Part shown: positions 14,582 to 23,891 of the stretch, in pieces
How the letters are laid out: the number at the start of each line of letters is the position of its first letter
How positions within the stretch are numbered: position 1 is the stretch's first letter
Source: Acidobacteriota bacterium
GTDB lineage: Bacteria; Acidobacteriota; Terriglobia; UBA7540
DNA: 64,000 nucleotides
NCBI GenBank assembly: GCA_023474345.1
Contig: JAMCXS010000028.1
Location: 1-64,000 of the forward strand
Reading direction: 5' to 3'
The notes under the pieces: generated by a model
The model's database searches: none
What the model was told of the DNA's origin: nothing
What the model saw: the letters and a program-made list of their open reading frames with translations, nothing else
Program-made: the position numbers and the translations under genes

Positions 14582-17500
14582 GCGCGCCCTTCAAAGGGTT
14601 CCGGGGTCTCGGCGCTTGCGGCGGAAGCCCGGCGAAACGTGCGTGCTAGTCGGTCAAAGAAAAGGTAAACGACGGGCGTGGTGTACAACGTTAGGAGTTG
14701 GCTCAGCAGAAGTCCCCCGATAATCGTGATACCCAGGGGGCGTCGCAGTTCTGCTCCCATGCCCGAGGCGAGAGCGAGCGGCAGAGCGCCCAGCAAGGCT
14801 GCCATCGTGGTCATCATAATCGGCCGGAAGCGAATCAGACTGGCATTGTAAATTGCTTCCCGCGGTGACTTTCCCTCTTGCCGCTCACCTTCCAGCGCAA
14901 AGTCGATCATCATAATACCGTTCTTCTGGACGATGCCGATCAGCAGGATGACGCCGATTAAGGCGATCACATTGAATTCCGTGTGGAACAACAGCATGGC
15001 CAGCAGGGCCCCGACGCCGGCTGACGGCAAGGTGGAAAGGATGGTCAGAGGATGGATGTAGCTTTCGTAGAGGACACCGAGGACGATGTAAACCGTAATC
15101 AGCGCGGCCAAAATCAGCAACGGTTCGTTAGCAAGCGAAGCCTGGAACGCGGCCGCCGTGCCCTGAAAGCTGGCCTGGATGGAGGCGGGCAGCCCCATTT
15201 CCTTTTTCACCCGATTAATGCCATCGACCGCCTCGCTCAGCGAGGCGCCGCGGGCCAAATTGAAGGATATCGTCGCGGCAGGAAACTGGCCCTGGCGGTT
15301 TACCTCCAGCGAAGTCGTGGAAGGCTCGATGCGAGCGAAATCGCTGAAAGGTACTTCGGTTCCGTTGGTTGAGTTAACGTAAAGGTTCTTTAAGGCATCG
15401 GGATTTTGCTGGAAATTCGGGGCTACTCCAAGAACCACATGATACTGGTTGAGTTGGGTGAAGATGGTTGAGATCTGCCGTTGGCCGAAGGCGTCATAGA
15501 GTGTGTTATCAATGGCGGCCGGGGTAACTCCAAGGCGGCTGGCTGTGTCGCGGTCGATGAGCAGGTTGGTTTGAAGCCCATGGGTCATCTGGTCCGTTGC
15601 CACATCTGTCAACGCCGGCAAGGTCTCGAGCTTAGCCGCCAGCCGTGGCACCCATTTGTCGAGTTGGTCGGCGTTGGCATCGGTCAAGCTGTACTGGAAC
15701 TGAGTTCGGCTAAGACGGTCATCGATCGTTACGTCCTGGACCGGTTGCATGTAAAGCGTGATGCCATAAACCTGGTTCACCATTGGCTGCAGGTGCCGGA
15801 TGACTTCAAGAGCGCTGGCCTTGCGCTGGCCGAGGGGCTTGAGCGTGATCTGAATGCGGCCGCTGTTCATCGTCATATTCGTCCCGTCAACGCCGATGAA
15901 CGATGCAACATTTGCAACGTCGGGATCCCGCAGAATTACGTCCACCAACTGCTGCTGCCTGCGTGCCATCTGGTCAAAGGAAATCGTTTCGGGAGCTTCC
16001 GAAATGCCCTGAATTACCCCCGTGTCCTGCACCGGGAAAAATCCTTTAGGGACGATGATATAGAGATAGATCGTCAGGATGAGCGTCGCCGCGGTGATCA
16101 GCAGGACGGTCGGCTGGTGTCCCAGCACCCACCGCAGTGACTTTCCATACCAGCCAATCGTGCGGCGCAGCACGTTCTCCGACCAGCGATAGAATCGGCC
16201 CTGCTCGGATTCAGGCCGATAATGCAGCAGCCTTGCCGACATCATGGGAGTGAGCGTCAGAGAGATGATGGCCGAGAAGACAATTGTTACTGCCAGCGTG
16301 ATGGCAAACTCACGAAACATGCGGCCGACGATGTCTCCCATGAAAAGCAGCGGGATCAGCACTGCAGTCAGGGATACGGTCAAAGAGAGGATCGTAAAGC
16401 CGATCTGTTTTGCGCCTTTCAGCGCCGCTTCTAAGGGCGGATCACCCTGCTCAACGAAGCGGGAGATGTTTTCGATCATGACGATGGCGTCATCCACCAC
16501 AAATCCGGTGGAAATCACCAGCGCCATCAGCGATAGATTGTCCAGGCTGAATCCCAGCAGATACATCACTCCAAAGGTGCCTACCAATGAAAGCGGGACG
16601 GCCATGCTAGGGATGACCGTGCCCGAAGCGGTGCGAAGAAAAAGGAAAATCACCAGGATTACCAGACCGATCGTCAGGATCAGCTCGAACTCAACGTCCC
16701 GGACCGAAGCTCGGATGGTCTGCGTGCGGTCAGTGAGCACCTTTACGTGTACGGAAGATGGCAGGGCCGCTTCGAGGCTGGGAAGAACGCTCTTGATGCG
16801 GTCCACGACGCTAATGATATTCGCGCTTGGCTGGCGCTGAACATTCATAATCACCGCCGGCGTTTTGTCCATCCACGCCGCTCGCTGGTCGTCTTCGGCC
16901 CCGTTCACGATATGGGCAACATCGGTAAGGCGAACAGGTGAGCCATCTCGGTAGGCGACGATTACCGATCGGTAGTCTGGTGCGGAGAGGAGTTGATCAT
17001 TGTCATTGATCGTGTAAGCAAGCCGCGGACCTTGAAGCGTTCCCTTTGCCAGGTCTACATTAGCTGCGGCAAGCGAAGTGCGGAGTTCTTCCAGGCTGAG
17101 GCCGTAGCTTGCCAGCACTGTCGGATTCGCTTCAATCCGCACGGCTGGCCGCTGGCCTCCGCTAATCGAAACCATCCCCACTCCAAGTACCTGCGAAATT
17201 TTCTGCGCCAGCGTTGTATCCGCCAAGTCCTCAACTTTTGGCAGCGGGAGCTGGGAGGAGGACAGACCCAGCGTGAGGATCGGAGAATCTGCCGGGTTCA
17301 CCTTGCTGTAGGTGGGAGGACCGGGAAGATCTTGAGGCAGATAAGTGCTGGCGGCGTTCATCGCCGCCTGGACCTCCTGTTCTGCGACATTAATATCCTC
17401 ATCCAGAACGAACTGCAGCGTAATTTGGGAAGCGCCGAACGAACTTGTGGAAGTCATTTCCTTCAGGCCGGGAAGCTCGCCAAACTGTCGCTCCAGGGGC

Positions 17501-17694
17501 GCTGTTACGAGCGCGGTCATCACGTCCGGGCTGGCGCCGGGATAGAACGTGAGCACCCGGATCGTAGGGTACTCGACATCAGGAAGGGCCGAGACCGATA
17601 GCTCGAAATAGGCCGCCAGCCCTGCCAGCAGAATGGCGGCCATCAGCAGAGAAGTTGCAACTGGCCTGAGGATGAAAAGTCGGGAGGGATTCAC
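14578..17694 (-). CDS. mdtB: RND efflux transporter, MdtB-like subunit
   Basis: 1038 residues, the paralogous partner of the downstream pump gene. MNPSRLFILRPVATSLLMAA, LPDVEYPTIRVLTFYPGASP and NVAEQEVQAAMNAAS track E. coli MdtB. Helix 4 carries TGFVVDDAIVMIEN and helix 10 GIVQKNGIMMIDFAL, retaining the relay Lys although the preceding Lys has become Gln. The gene overlaps both neighbours by 4 bases (ATGA type), implying translational coupling and balanced subunit amounts. Substrates cannot be deduced; in enterobacteria MdtABC exports bile salts, novobiocin and some siderophores. Confidence 0.9.
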   Translation of the reverse strand: MNPSRLFILRPVATSLLMAAILLAGLAAYFELSVSALPDVEYPTIRVLTFYPGASPDVMTALVTAPLERQFGELPGLKEMTSTSSFGASQITLQFVLDEDINVAEQEVQAAMNAASTYLPQDLPGPPTYSKVNPADSPILTLGLSSSQLPLPKVEDLADTTLAQKISQVLGVGMVSISGGQRPAVRIEANPTVLASYGLSLEELRTSLAAANVDLAKGTLQGPRLAYTINDNDQLLSAPDYRSVIVAYRDGSPVRLTDVAHIVNGAEDDQRAAWMDKTPAVIMNVQRQPSANIISVVDRIKSVLPSLEAALPSSVHVKVLTDRTQTIRASVRDVEFELILTIGLVILVIFLFLRTASGTVIPSMAVPLSLVGTFGVMYLLGFSLDNLSLMALVISTGFVVDDAIVMIENISRFVEQGDPPLEAALKGAKQIGFTILSLTVSLTAVLIPLLFMGDIVGRMFREFAITLAVTIVFSAIISLTLTPMMSARLLHYRPESEQGRFYRWSENVLRRTIGWYGKSLRWVLGHQPTVLLITAATLILTIYLYIIVPKGFFPVQDTGVIQGISEAPETISFDQMARRQQQLVDVILRDPDVANVASFIGVDGTNMTMNSGRIQITLKPLGQRKASALEVIRHLQPMVNQVYGITLYMQPVQDVTIDDRLSRTQFQYSLTDANADQLDKWVPRLAAKLETLPALTDVATDQMTHGLQTNLLIDRDTASRLGVTPAAIDNTLYDAFGQRQISTIFTQLNQYHVVLGVAPNFQQNPDALKNLYVNSTNGTEVPFSDFARIEPSTTSLEVNRQGQFPAATISFNLARGASLSEAVDGINRVKKEMGLPASIQASFQGTAAAFQASLANEPLLILAALITVYIVLGVLYESYIHPLTILSTLPSAGVGALLAMLLFHTEFNVIALIGVILLIGIVQKNGIMMIDFALEGERQEGKSPREAIYNASLIRFRPIMMTTMAALLGALPLALASGMGAELRRPLGITIIGGLLLSQLLTLYTTPVVYLFFDRLARTFRRASAASAETPEPFEGRA

Positions 17695-18923
17695 GAAGTC
17701 TGTTCTCCCTGAGCCGTTGATGTGGAGGTGGACTGGGGAATTACGTGGCTTCCCACATGCAGCTTGTCTTGCCCGTCTGTTACCACGGTCTCGCCAGGCT
17801 TAACTCCTGAACTGAGCACGACGAAGTTCCCCTGTGTCAGTTGCGTTTCCACCGGGCGTTCCTCCACCGTACGGTCCGGGCGGACCACGAAGACGAAATT
17901 GCCTCGACTGGTATGTTGTAGTGCGGCGGCTGGCACCACCAAGGCGTTTCGAAGAACCTGGGACCGGATACGGATGTTGACAAACTCGTTGGGGAAGAGG
18001 GCGTCGTTGTTATTCGCGAACTTGGCTTTCAGCCGCAATGTTCCAGTGTTCTGGTTAATCAGATTGTCTGTTGCCAGCAACATTCCTGTAGCAATGCGGT
18101 GGACATCCGCCCGGTCGTACGCTTCGACTTCGAAAGACTCGCCTGCCTGCAAACCCCGGAGAATCGGACCCAATTGTTCTTCCGGCAGGGTAAAGATTAC
18201 GGCGATAGGCTGCAGTTGCGTGATTACAACGATCGCGGTCGTGGGTTGCACAATATTGCCCACGTCCACCATCCTCAATCCAATCTTGCCCGAAATCGGC
18301 GCGCTGAGCCGGCAGTATTGCAGGTTGAGTTGCGCGCTGGCGATCTGGGCTTTGTCGGTGGCAATCGAGCCCTGAAGTTGGTCCACCAGGGCTTGCTGGG
18401 TATCCACCTGCTGGCGTGGAACGATGCCTGAGGCGAACAGTGACCTGTCCCGCCGTAAATCCAGTTGAGCCTCGTTAAGCTGCGCTTGGTCACGCGCCAA
18501 TTGCCCCTGCGCTTGCTGCAATTGCACCTGATAGGGGCGCGGGTCAATCTGGGCCAGCAACTGTCCGGCTTGGACAAACTGGCCTTCGCGGAAAAATATC
18601 TTCATAATCTCGCCGCTAACGCGAGGCTGGATTGTGTCCATATTGTAAGCGGTGACGCTGCCAAGCCCGGTAAGGTAGACAGGAAAATCTTGTTGGGTAA
18701 CCTTGGCCACTGCAACCGGCACCGGCCGTAGCGCGGCAGCGCGGGCCTGTGCTACTCGCATCGCCTGCTCTTCTTTGGCCCTCTGGTTCGCCGCGCGCCA
18801 GCCAAGCACGGCCACCACTCCAAACACTGCCATCAGGACCCAAGGCACCCACCGATGGTGTCGACCCGGTGGTATGTCCTCCTTTTGTTCTTGGCTACGT
18901 GTCAGTACATCCTGAGTGGCCAT
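17691..18923 (-). CDS. mdtA: RND efflux periplasmic adaptor (membrane fusion protein), MdtA-like
   Basis: 410 residues. A single hydrophobic segment at about 25-45 (WVPWVLMAVFGVVAVLGW) anchors it in the inner membrane. Then come the lipoyl/barrel-sandwich half-motif VSGEIMKIFFREGQFVQAGQ, a long alpha-hairpin (about 130-190, rich in Q/L coiled-coil such as LDLRRDRSLFASGIVPRQQV), the second lipoyl half (LSAPISGKIGLRMVDVGNIV) and beta-barrel and membrane-proximal domains. It joins the MdtB/MdtC pump to an outer-membrane channel. It is first in the operon, with AGGTGAGCA just before the ATG. No regulator is adjacent; the TetR gene 17 kb away is not an obvious candidate. Confidence 0.9.
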   Translation of the reverse strand: MATQDVLTRSQEQKEDIPPGRHHRWVPWVLMAVFGVVAVLGWRAANQRAKEEQAMRVAQARAAALRPVPVAVAKVTQQDFPVYLTGLGSVTAYNMDTIQPRVSGEIMKIFFREGQFVQAGQLLAQIDPRPYQVQLQQAQGQLARDQAQLNEAQLDLRRDRSLFASGIVPRQQVDTQQALVDQLQGSIATDKAQIASAQLNLQYCRLSAPISGKIGLRMVDVGNIVQPTTAIVVITQLQPIAVIFTLPEEQLGPILRGLQAGESFEVEAYDRADVHRIATGMLLATDNLINQNTGTLRLKAKFANNNDALFPNEFVNIRIRSQVLRNALVVPAAALQHTSRGNFVFVVRPDRTVEERPVETQLTQGNFVVLSSGVKPGETVVTDGQDKLHVGSHVIPQSTSTSTAQGEQTS

Positions 18924-19736
18924 TGCTCACCTGCCTCCATCGGATCCTCATCAATAACCTGGGGAATATACTTAGACCCTGGTAGACTTACGACGCGCCC
19001 GGAAGGCCGTGGGTTTCACCTAGGGTTCTGTTTATATCAGATCGGTCTTGCCAACAGGCATGGTAACCTGAGCGAGCAGTGGTTAGGACCGAGCAGTCCG
19101 CAGGCGCTCACCCCGGACCGTTGACGCCGCTGCTCGCTTGCCATCTTTAACCTCGGGGCCTTGGCGGGTCCAATTACATTCAAACTTTAAGGCGAAAGTC
19201 AATTCAGGCCTCGCTGTTTAGCGGTTAACTACCCTCATAGATTACCTGCCAATCGCGTTGTCCAAAGCTACAGTCAATTCGGACAGCCAACGTTGTCCCC
19301 GCGCCATGCACGGAAACAAACGCCCCAAAATTCCAGCGGATTGTTATTACAGAGATAGCACCGCTATCACGCGACCTTGCTCATCGATGAGGAAAGGAGA
19401 AATAGAAACAAGAGCAAGAGCTTGGCGACGGCTACCATGAGCTACAACAGAAATGCTCACCCAACAGGAGGACAATGCTCGTCCTGGCCTGCGGGTGAGC
19501 ATCTGAGAGGAGAATAGAAAGGCGGACGCGCCCCGCCATCTAAACTCGGATGGAGTGTAATTAAAAGCGGGCGGGCATGTCAAGCAATTTTTCTGAAAAT
19601 ATTTGCAGTATAAGCCTTTTATTTTCTGTAGATTATAGCCTAACTACTTTCGCCGAAAACTGCATTTCGGTGCGCACCGGGACCCCAAAAATCAAGCATT
19701 TTGGGCTATAAGCCCAGCGTCTAGTATTGGTTACTG
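18924..19736. other. long intergenic region upstream of the efflux operon
   Basis: About 810 bp between mdtA and the 3' end of the DUF6599-like gene. It must hold the efflux promoter, but I could not pick out a convincing -35/-10 pair. ORFs in the track here are unsupported. The one clear structure is the long hairpin at 19453-19502. The segment at about 19560-19640 is AT-rich. Confidence 0.4.
19453..19502. repeat. long near-perfect hairpin
   Basis: ATGCTCACCC pairs with GGGTGAGCAT, and inside it CAGG-AGGAC pairs with GTCCT-(gg)-CCTG around an AATGCTC loop, giving roughly 19 base pairs. It lies about 235 bp past the stop of the DUF6599-like gene. On the minus strand it is followed by TTCTGTTG, a weak U-tract, so it might terminate that operon, but it may equally be a protein-binding palindrome upstream of the efflux operon. 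Confidence 0.45.
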
Positions 19737-20813
19737 CTATTTCAGGTTCAGACGAATGATGGAATCTTCGTAACCTCGGGCCCAGTCGGACTGCGGGAAC
19801 CATTTTGCGGCAAGCCGTCGTGACATGAAGATAAGGACACCCGCGACCCCGGCCATGGCGATCAGGATCAGAACAAGCAAAATATTGCCGACAATCAGAT
19901 GGAACATTTGTACGGTAATTGGTTTCTCGGGAGGCGGCTCGTTCCAACTCAGTACTTGTGAGACGCTCAATCTGTTCATCAGCCTGTTCGCCACTTCCAG
20001 TGAGGGCGCATTCTGAACCATTAACAGATAAGTTCCCTTCAGCTTCCCGAAAAGGCTACCAGGACCGCTCCCTTGGTTAAGACCGAGAAGATGCGTTATG
20101 GCGCGATACCGCAGATTTGCGATTTGCGAAGTTGGGTAACTGATCAGGAAAAAATTTACTCGCTGCCCGTCTATCTGGTAAGTCGCCGCTTGGAGCTCGG
20201 CGCCTTGTGAAAATCCCACCACGTCGGTTCGAAAGAGAGGCAGCGCTCGACTGGCAGCTATGGGTCCCAGGAGATATTTCTCGGATCCGGGCACGAGGCC
20301 GTTCACCGGCAACGGCGGAGGCAGGAGAGCCATCGATTGCTCCGAGGGAGAAGCCCCTCCAATCGATAGAAGCAGAGCGTCAAAATCCTTATTGGACATA
20401 TTGGCAGGCCGCAGAACGCGCACAAACGCTCTACCCCTCGCCATATAGCCTTGCTGCGGCGATACCACAGCCAACTTCATACCCTTCACCGGGGCCATTG
20501 TTTCACTCAGGTAAAATGTAAATAATCCGTAGGCGGAAGAGGGATCTTGCGCCTCTTCAACAATGGCTTGAGCCGTCTTTTCCCCTTCTCGATACGTTCG
20601 AATTTCAACAGATTTTACGCCATATTCACGATCCACTGCTGGCTCACCGCCCCATCGGCGCACGTCATTGAGATTGATGGTTTGAGAACTCTCCATCTGC
20701 CATCGAGGTTGGGAAAGCAAATCGATAAAGGTTGCGTGTTGCTGAGCTGCCAGGCTGGCGCTCGCAAATAAGATAGTCCCCATCATCGTGCAAAGGCAGG
20801 TGAGGAACTTCAT
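19737..20813 (-). CDS. DUF6599-like exported protein with C-terminal membrane anchor
   Basis: The ORF track starts at 20867, but the ATG at 20813 opens a proper signal peptide (MKFLTCLCTMMGTILFASAS, cleavage near LAA), so I prefer it; neither start has a clear ribosome-binding site. The periplasmic part (about 300 residues) resembles DUF6599, a family of unknown function I associate with Acidobacteriota, with VEIRTYREGEKTAQAIVEEA, ... SSAYGLFTFYL and GRAFVRVLRP. A single transmembrane helix near the C-terminus (FHLIVGNILLVLILIAMAGV) is followed by a short basic tail. It ends an operon with a lytic transglycosylase and an amidase, hinting at a cell-envelope role, which is inference from position only. 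Confidence 0.7.
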   Translation of the reverse strand: MKFLTCLCTMMGTILFASASLAAQQHATFIDLLSQPRWQMESSQTINLNDVRRWGGEPAVDREYGVKSVEIRTYREGEKTAQAIVEEAQDPSSAYGLFTFYLSETMAPVKGMKLAVVSPQQGYMARGRAFVRVLRPANMSNKDFDALLLSIGGASPSEQSMALLPPPLPVNGLVPGSEKYLLGPIAASRALPLFRTDVVGFSQGAELQAATYQIDGQRVNFFLISYPTSQIANLRYRAITHLLGLNQGSGPGSLFGKLKGTYLLMVQNAPSLEVANRLMNRLSVSQVLSWNEPPPEKPITVQMFHLIVGNILLVLILIAMAGVAGVLIFMSRRLAAKWFPQSDWARGYEDSIIRLNLK

Positions 20814-20873
20814 CAATTTCAGGATAGCAGAAATTTGCGCCCCACGTGATGGGCGATCAAACACCATGTCGTT

Positions 20874-22856
20874 TTAACGGGTACGTTGTGCTACCCGGAT
20901 GGTCCCCAGGTTATCCATATATTTCTCGATTCCCTGGAAAATTCCTTCCGCTATTTCCTGACGGTAAGATGCCTCCCGCAGCAAGTGCTCGGAAAGGGGA
21001 TTGGAAAGGAACGAAACCTCCACCAGGATGGAAGGCATATTCGCGCCGATCAGAACAACGAAAGGAGCTTTTTTGACCCCTCGGTTATGGATGCCGTGCG
21101 AGACCCTCGACATATCCCTATAAAGGTCTTTCTGCACATCGCGTGCGAACTGCTGGGATTCTTCCACCTTGTCGCTGAGCGCAATCTTTTTGATGAGGGA
21201 CTGCAATTGATGGACGGACGCCTGTGACGTCGCATTTTCTCGCGCCGCCAGTTCCAGAGCCTCCGGATCGGTCGTAAAGTTGAGGTAGTAAGTCTCAATG
21301 CCGCGCACATGGGAATCAGGACTTGAGTTGGCGTGAATGGAAATGAAAAGGTCGGCCTTCTTTTCATTCGCAATCGCCGTACGTTCCTCAAGAGGAACGA
21401 ACTTGTCGGTCGAGCGGGTCATGATAACCTGGGCGCTTGTTCTGGTCTCTATCAGCTTCCTCAGGCGCAGCGCTATGTCCAGGACCACGTTTTTTTCTTC
21501 CAACCCTGTCGGCCCGATCGTTCCCGTATCATGGCCGCCGTGTCCGGGGTCGATGACGATACGGGCGACCTTAAGCCCCAAGACTCTTGTAAGCGTCTGA
21601 GTATCATATTCCTGGGGTTTGGCCGGTTTCCTCGAGATCGGAAGTTCTTCCAATCGCGCGGGTGAAGGAGGCGGCATGGAAGCGAGGTTGGTTTTCGCTT
21701 TTTCCTCTGGCCTGGTCTGCCTCACCGTTTCCGCATCCGGCTTGGCCTCGGACAAGTAAACAGGCTTGGCAGCCGGAAGTGGACTCCTTAAGTGTGCCGA
21801 GGTCTGAATCTGTGGGCGTGACGGAGTCTTTGCCTCTTGGGAGGGCGGTCTTTGTTTCGGAGCCTTCTGAACTACACGCGCCGGCGACCCGTGAATGTCG
21901 ATGATCAACCGGAAGGGATTGGGCAGCGGGAAGACGGAATAGTTTTCCAGGTTTTTCACCTGAAGCACCACTCGCGTGACGGTTGGCTTGAATTGGCCGA
22001 CCCGGATTCCCTGCAGGAAATGCCCCTCGGTGGAAAAATCCTTCCGAAGAAGAGTTTGATTCACCCGGGTATTTGGCAGGTCAAAGACGATCCGGTCGGG
22101 GTGGCTCAGGCGAAAGACATCGAACCTGACCGGTGCTTGAGCCCCGATTACCACTCGCGTGTAGTTTGGCCCCACCCAATCGTGAATGTCAGTCACCTCG
22201 ACCAAACCCTTGGGAGCTTGCTGGAGGGACGCCTTTTCTGAGCCGTTGGAAGCTTTCTCTTGCCGCTCGGCGTACGTGCTCGGCCGGTTCTCAGAAGCCT
22301 CTTCTTCTTGCTCGGCGAGCACATGAGCGATTTCCCTCAATTTTTTCTTGGCGACGCTGGCCTCGGGGGAGTTGGGATCATTTTTAAGAAGCGTCCGGAA
22401 GACTTCAGCGGACTGCTTCGGATCGTGAAGATTGGCAAGGTATACCTTCCCGAGGCTGAGAGTTGCTCCGCGAGCCATGCTTGACCCCGGGTACTGGGAG
22501 ATTACATATCGGTAAGCCTTGATGGCGGCGTGAAAGTAGGCCACGTTTGAGAACACGCGTCCCATTTCGGCATATAAATCGCCAATAGCCTCCGCTGCGA
22601 CGGGCGCTTTGGGGTACGCAAAATCGTTCCAGTAGACGCTGTGAAACTCACCGATTACATCCTCGTATTCGGCTTTTGTGCGTGACCGCAAGGGCTTGGC
22701 TTCAAGCTGCTTTTGCAGGACGACAGCTCGTTCGTAGGCTGCGCGAGATCTTTCCGGCCGCCGCGTCGAGCCGGCAAAGGAGACCTTGGCTGCCATTACC
22801 AAGCACCCCGCGACCAATACGCCGAACCGATATGAAGTTTTTGTCGAGATTAACAT
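20874..22856 (-). CDS. N-acetylmuramoyl-L-alanine amidase (AmiC type) with TPR and AMIN domains
   Basis: 660 residues, exported (signal peptide about 1-28, FGVLVAGCLVMAAKVSFAGS). Residues of about 80-185 contain TPR-like repeats (AIGDLYAEMGRVFSNVAYFH, AYRYVISQYPGSSMARG). An AMIN domain at about 225-330 (VTDIHDWVGPNYTRVVIGAQ ... FRLIIDIHGS) targets peptidoglycan or division sites. A proline-rich linker leads to the Amidase_3 domain at about 425-650. Zinc ligands are visible as the His in VIDPGHGGHDTG, Glu in GLEEKNV and His in LFISIHANSS, with the catalytic Glu in SILVEVSFLSN. It cleaves the amide bond between MurNAc and the stem peptide in the periplasm. The N-terminal TPRs are an unusual addition to AmiC-type enzymes. 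It lies between a lytic transglycosylase and a DUF6599-like gene, 6 bp from the latter's ORF. Confidence 0.92.
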   Translation of the reverse strand: MLISTKTSYRFGVLVAGCLVMAAKVSFAGSTRRPERSRAAYERAVVLQKQLEAKPLRSRTKAEYEDVIGEFHSVYWNDFAYPKAPVAAEAIGDLYAEMGRVFSNVAYFHAAIKAYRYVISQYPGSSMARGATLSLGKVYLANLHDPKQSAEVFRTLLKNDPNSPEASVAKKKLREIAHVLAEQEEEASENRPSTYAERQEKASNGSEKASLQQAPKGLVEVTDIHDWVGPNYTRVVIGAQAPVRFDVFRLSHPDRIVFDLPNTRVNQTLLRKDFSTEGHFLQGIRVGQFKPTVTRVVLQVKNLENYSVFPLPNPFRLIIDIHGSPARVVQKAPKQRPPSQEAKTPSRPQIQTSAHLRSPLPAAKPVYLSEAKPDAETVRQTRPEEKAKTNLASMPPPSPARLEELPISRKPAKPQEYDTQTLTRVLGLKVARIVIDPGHGGHDTGTIGPTGLEEKNVVLDIALRLRKLIETRTSAQVIMTRSTDKFVPLEERTAIANEKKADLFISIHANSSPDSHVRGIETYYLNFTTDPEALELAARENATSQASVHQLQSLIKKIALSDKVEESQQFARDVQKDLYRDMSRVSHGIHNRGVKKAPFVVLIGANMPSILVEVSFLSNPLSEHLLREASYRQEIAEGIFQGIEKYMDNLGTIRVAQRTR

Positions 22857-22936
22857 CGGCTATTAGCCTTCCTTTGTTTCTCCCGAACGATCTGAATTGC
22901 CAAATAAATATTCCGTGTTGAAGGAAGGGCCCATCG

Positions 22937-23626
22937 TCATTGAACGTTTGTAAAGTGGACCACCCCGGAAGAATCCACGTAGCGATAAATAGGCGCCACG
23001 CCGCTTGTCGGTGAATCAGCCTGTCTCACAGAGCCGGAAGTCGGAGGGTGATACAGGTGAGTTACCTCTCTTACATAGTGCTCGGTTTCCGGGATTGCCG
23101 GAATACCCCCGGACCTGATCACGGTATTTTCGCCGGCGTTGTATGCGGCGAGTGAAAGCGGCAGGTTGCCGCCGAAAAGTTTGAGGAGATAGCTCAGGTA
23201 GCTGACGCCGCCTTCTATGTTCTGCTTCGGATTAAAGGGATTTGCCACGCCAAACCGTTGGGCGGTGGAAGGAATCAGTTGCATGAGCCCCATGGCGCCT
23301 TTCGCAGAGACCGCCCTGGGGTCATAACCAGATTCGGCCTGAATGACGGCGCGGACAAGCTTTGGATCGATCTGGTAGCGGTTGGCAACGCGGCGCACGA
23401 TCGAATCGATTTCCGTATGCGAAGGTGGCCGAGCGTCGGTAAATTCCCAAGCGTGGGATGGTTCAGAGGGCGGGTCGGCGTTCACATAGACGATGCGCCC
23501 GTCTTGTTGGGTGATTGCAACGAAATTGCTGGCTTGGGATGGAAAGGGACATAAAAGCTGCCCGACAAAGAGGAAAACACAGGCCGCAATGAGAGTCGAG
23601 AATCTGGACTGTTTTCGGTTGCGCAT
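22937..23626 (-). CDS. lytic transglycosylase (Slt/MltE-like, GH23)
   Basis: The ORF track starts at 23710; the ATG at 23626 has GGAGGCAGGAG just upstream and opens directly into a signal peptide (MRNRKQSRFSTLIAACVFLF), so it is preferred, giving 229 residues. The GH23 domain at about 70-195 has the catalytic Glu in LVRAVIQAESGYDPRAVSAK, then GAMGLMQLIPSTAQRFGV, GGVSYLSYLL and LAAYNAGENTV. Flanking it are two short segments of the DUF4124 type (ITQQDGRIVYVNADPP and YRYVDSSGVVHFTNV). It cuts glycan strands to 1,6-anhydroMurNAc ends. It is first in an operon with an amidase, giving two complementary peptidoglycan cleavages. Confidence 0.9.
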   Translation of the reverse strand: MRNRKQSRFSTLIAACVFLFVGQLLCPFPSQASNFVAITQQDGRIVYVNADPPSEPSHAWEFTDARPPSHTEIDSIVRRVANRYQIDPKLVRAVIQAESGYDPRAVSAKGAMGLMQLIPSTAQRFGVANPFNPKQNIEGGVSYLSYLLKLFGGNLPLSLAAYNAGENTVIRSGGIPAIPETEHYVREVTHLYHPPTSGSVRQADSPTSGVAPIYRYVDSSGVVHFTNVQ

Positions 23627-23792
23627 TGAGCTCCTGCCTCCGTGCTCAGACGGAGTAACAGAACTCATCCCCTCCTGCCGTCCGGTCTCAAAATGACCGT
23701 GGGCATACATTGCCTTTCGGCTTTGCAGAACGGCCTGGCGCCAACCTCCGCGGCCTCGCGTTCAGGCCAGCGGCACCGTCCAAAACGGTTGC

Positions 23793-23822
23793 ATTATAGC
23801 CTGCTTTTAAGGCTCTAAACAA
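23793..23822 (-). promoter_or_regulatory. candidate sigma-70 promoter of the cell-wall hydrolase operon
   Basis: On the minus strand TTGTTT (23822-23817) and a consensus TATAAT (23798-23793) are 18 bases apart, about 165 bp upstream of the lytic transglycosylase start. The -10 box is perfect; the -35 matches only at TTG plus weak positions. Confidence 0.4.
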
Positions 23823-23891
23823 GCGAAAAATAGGCTAACAGGCCGGCCATCCCCGAGGGCCGAGCCCGTCCGTGGCGGGGCAGGTCAAATG

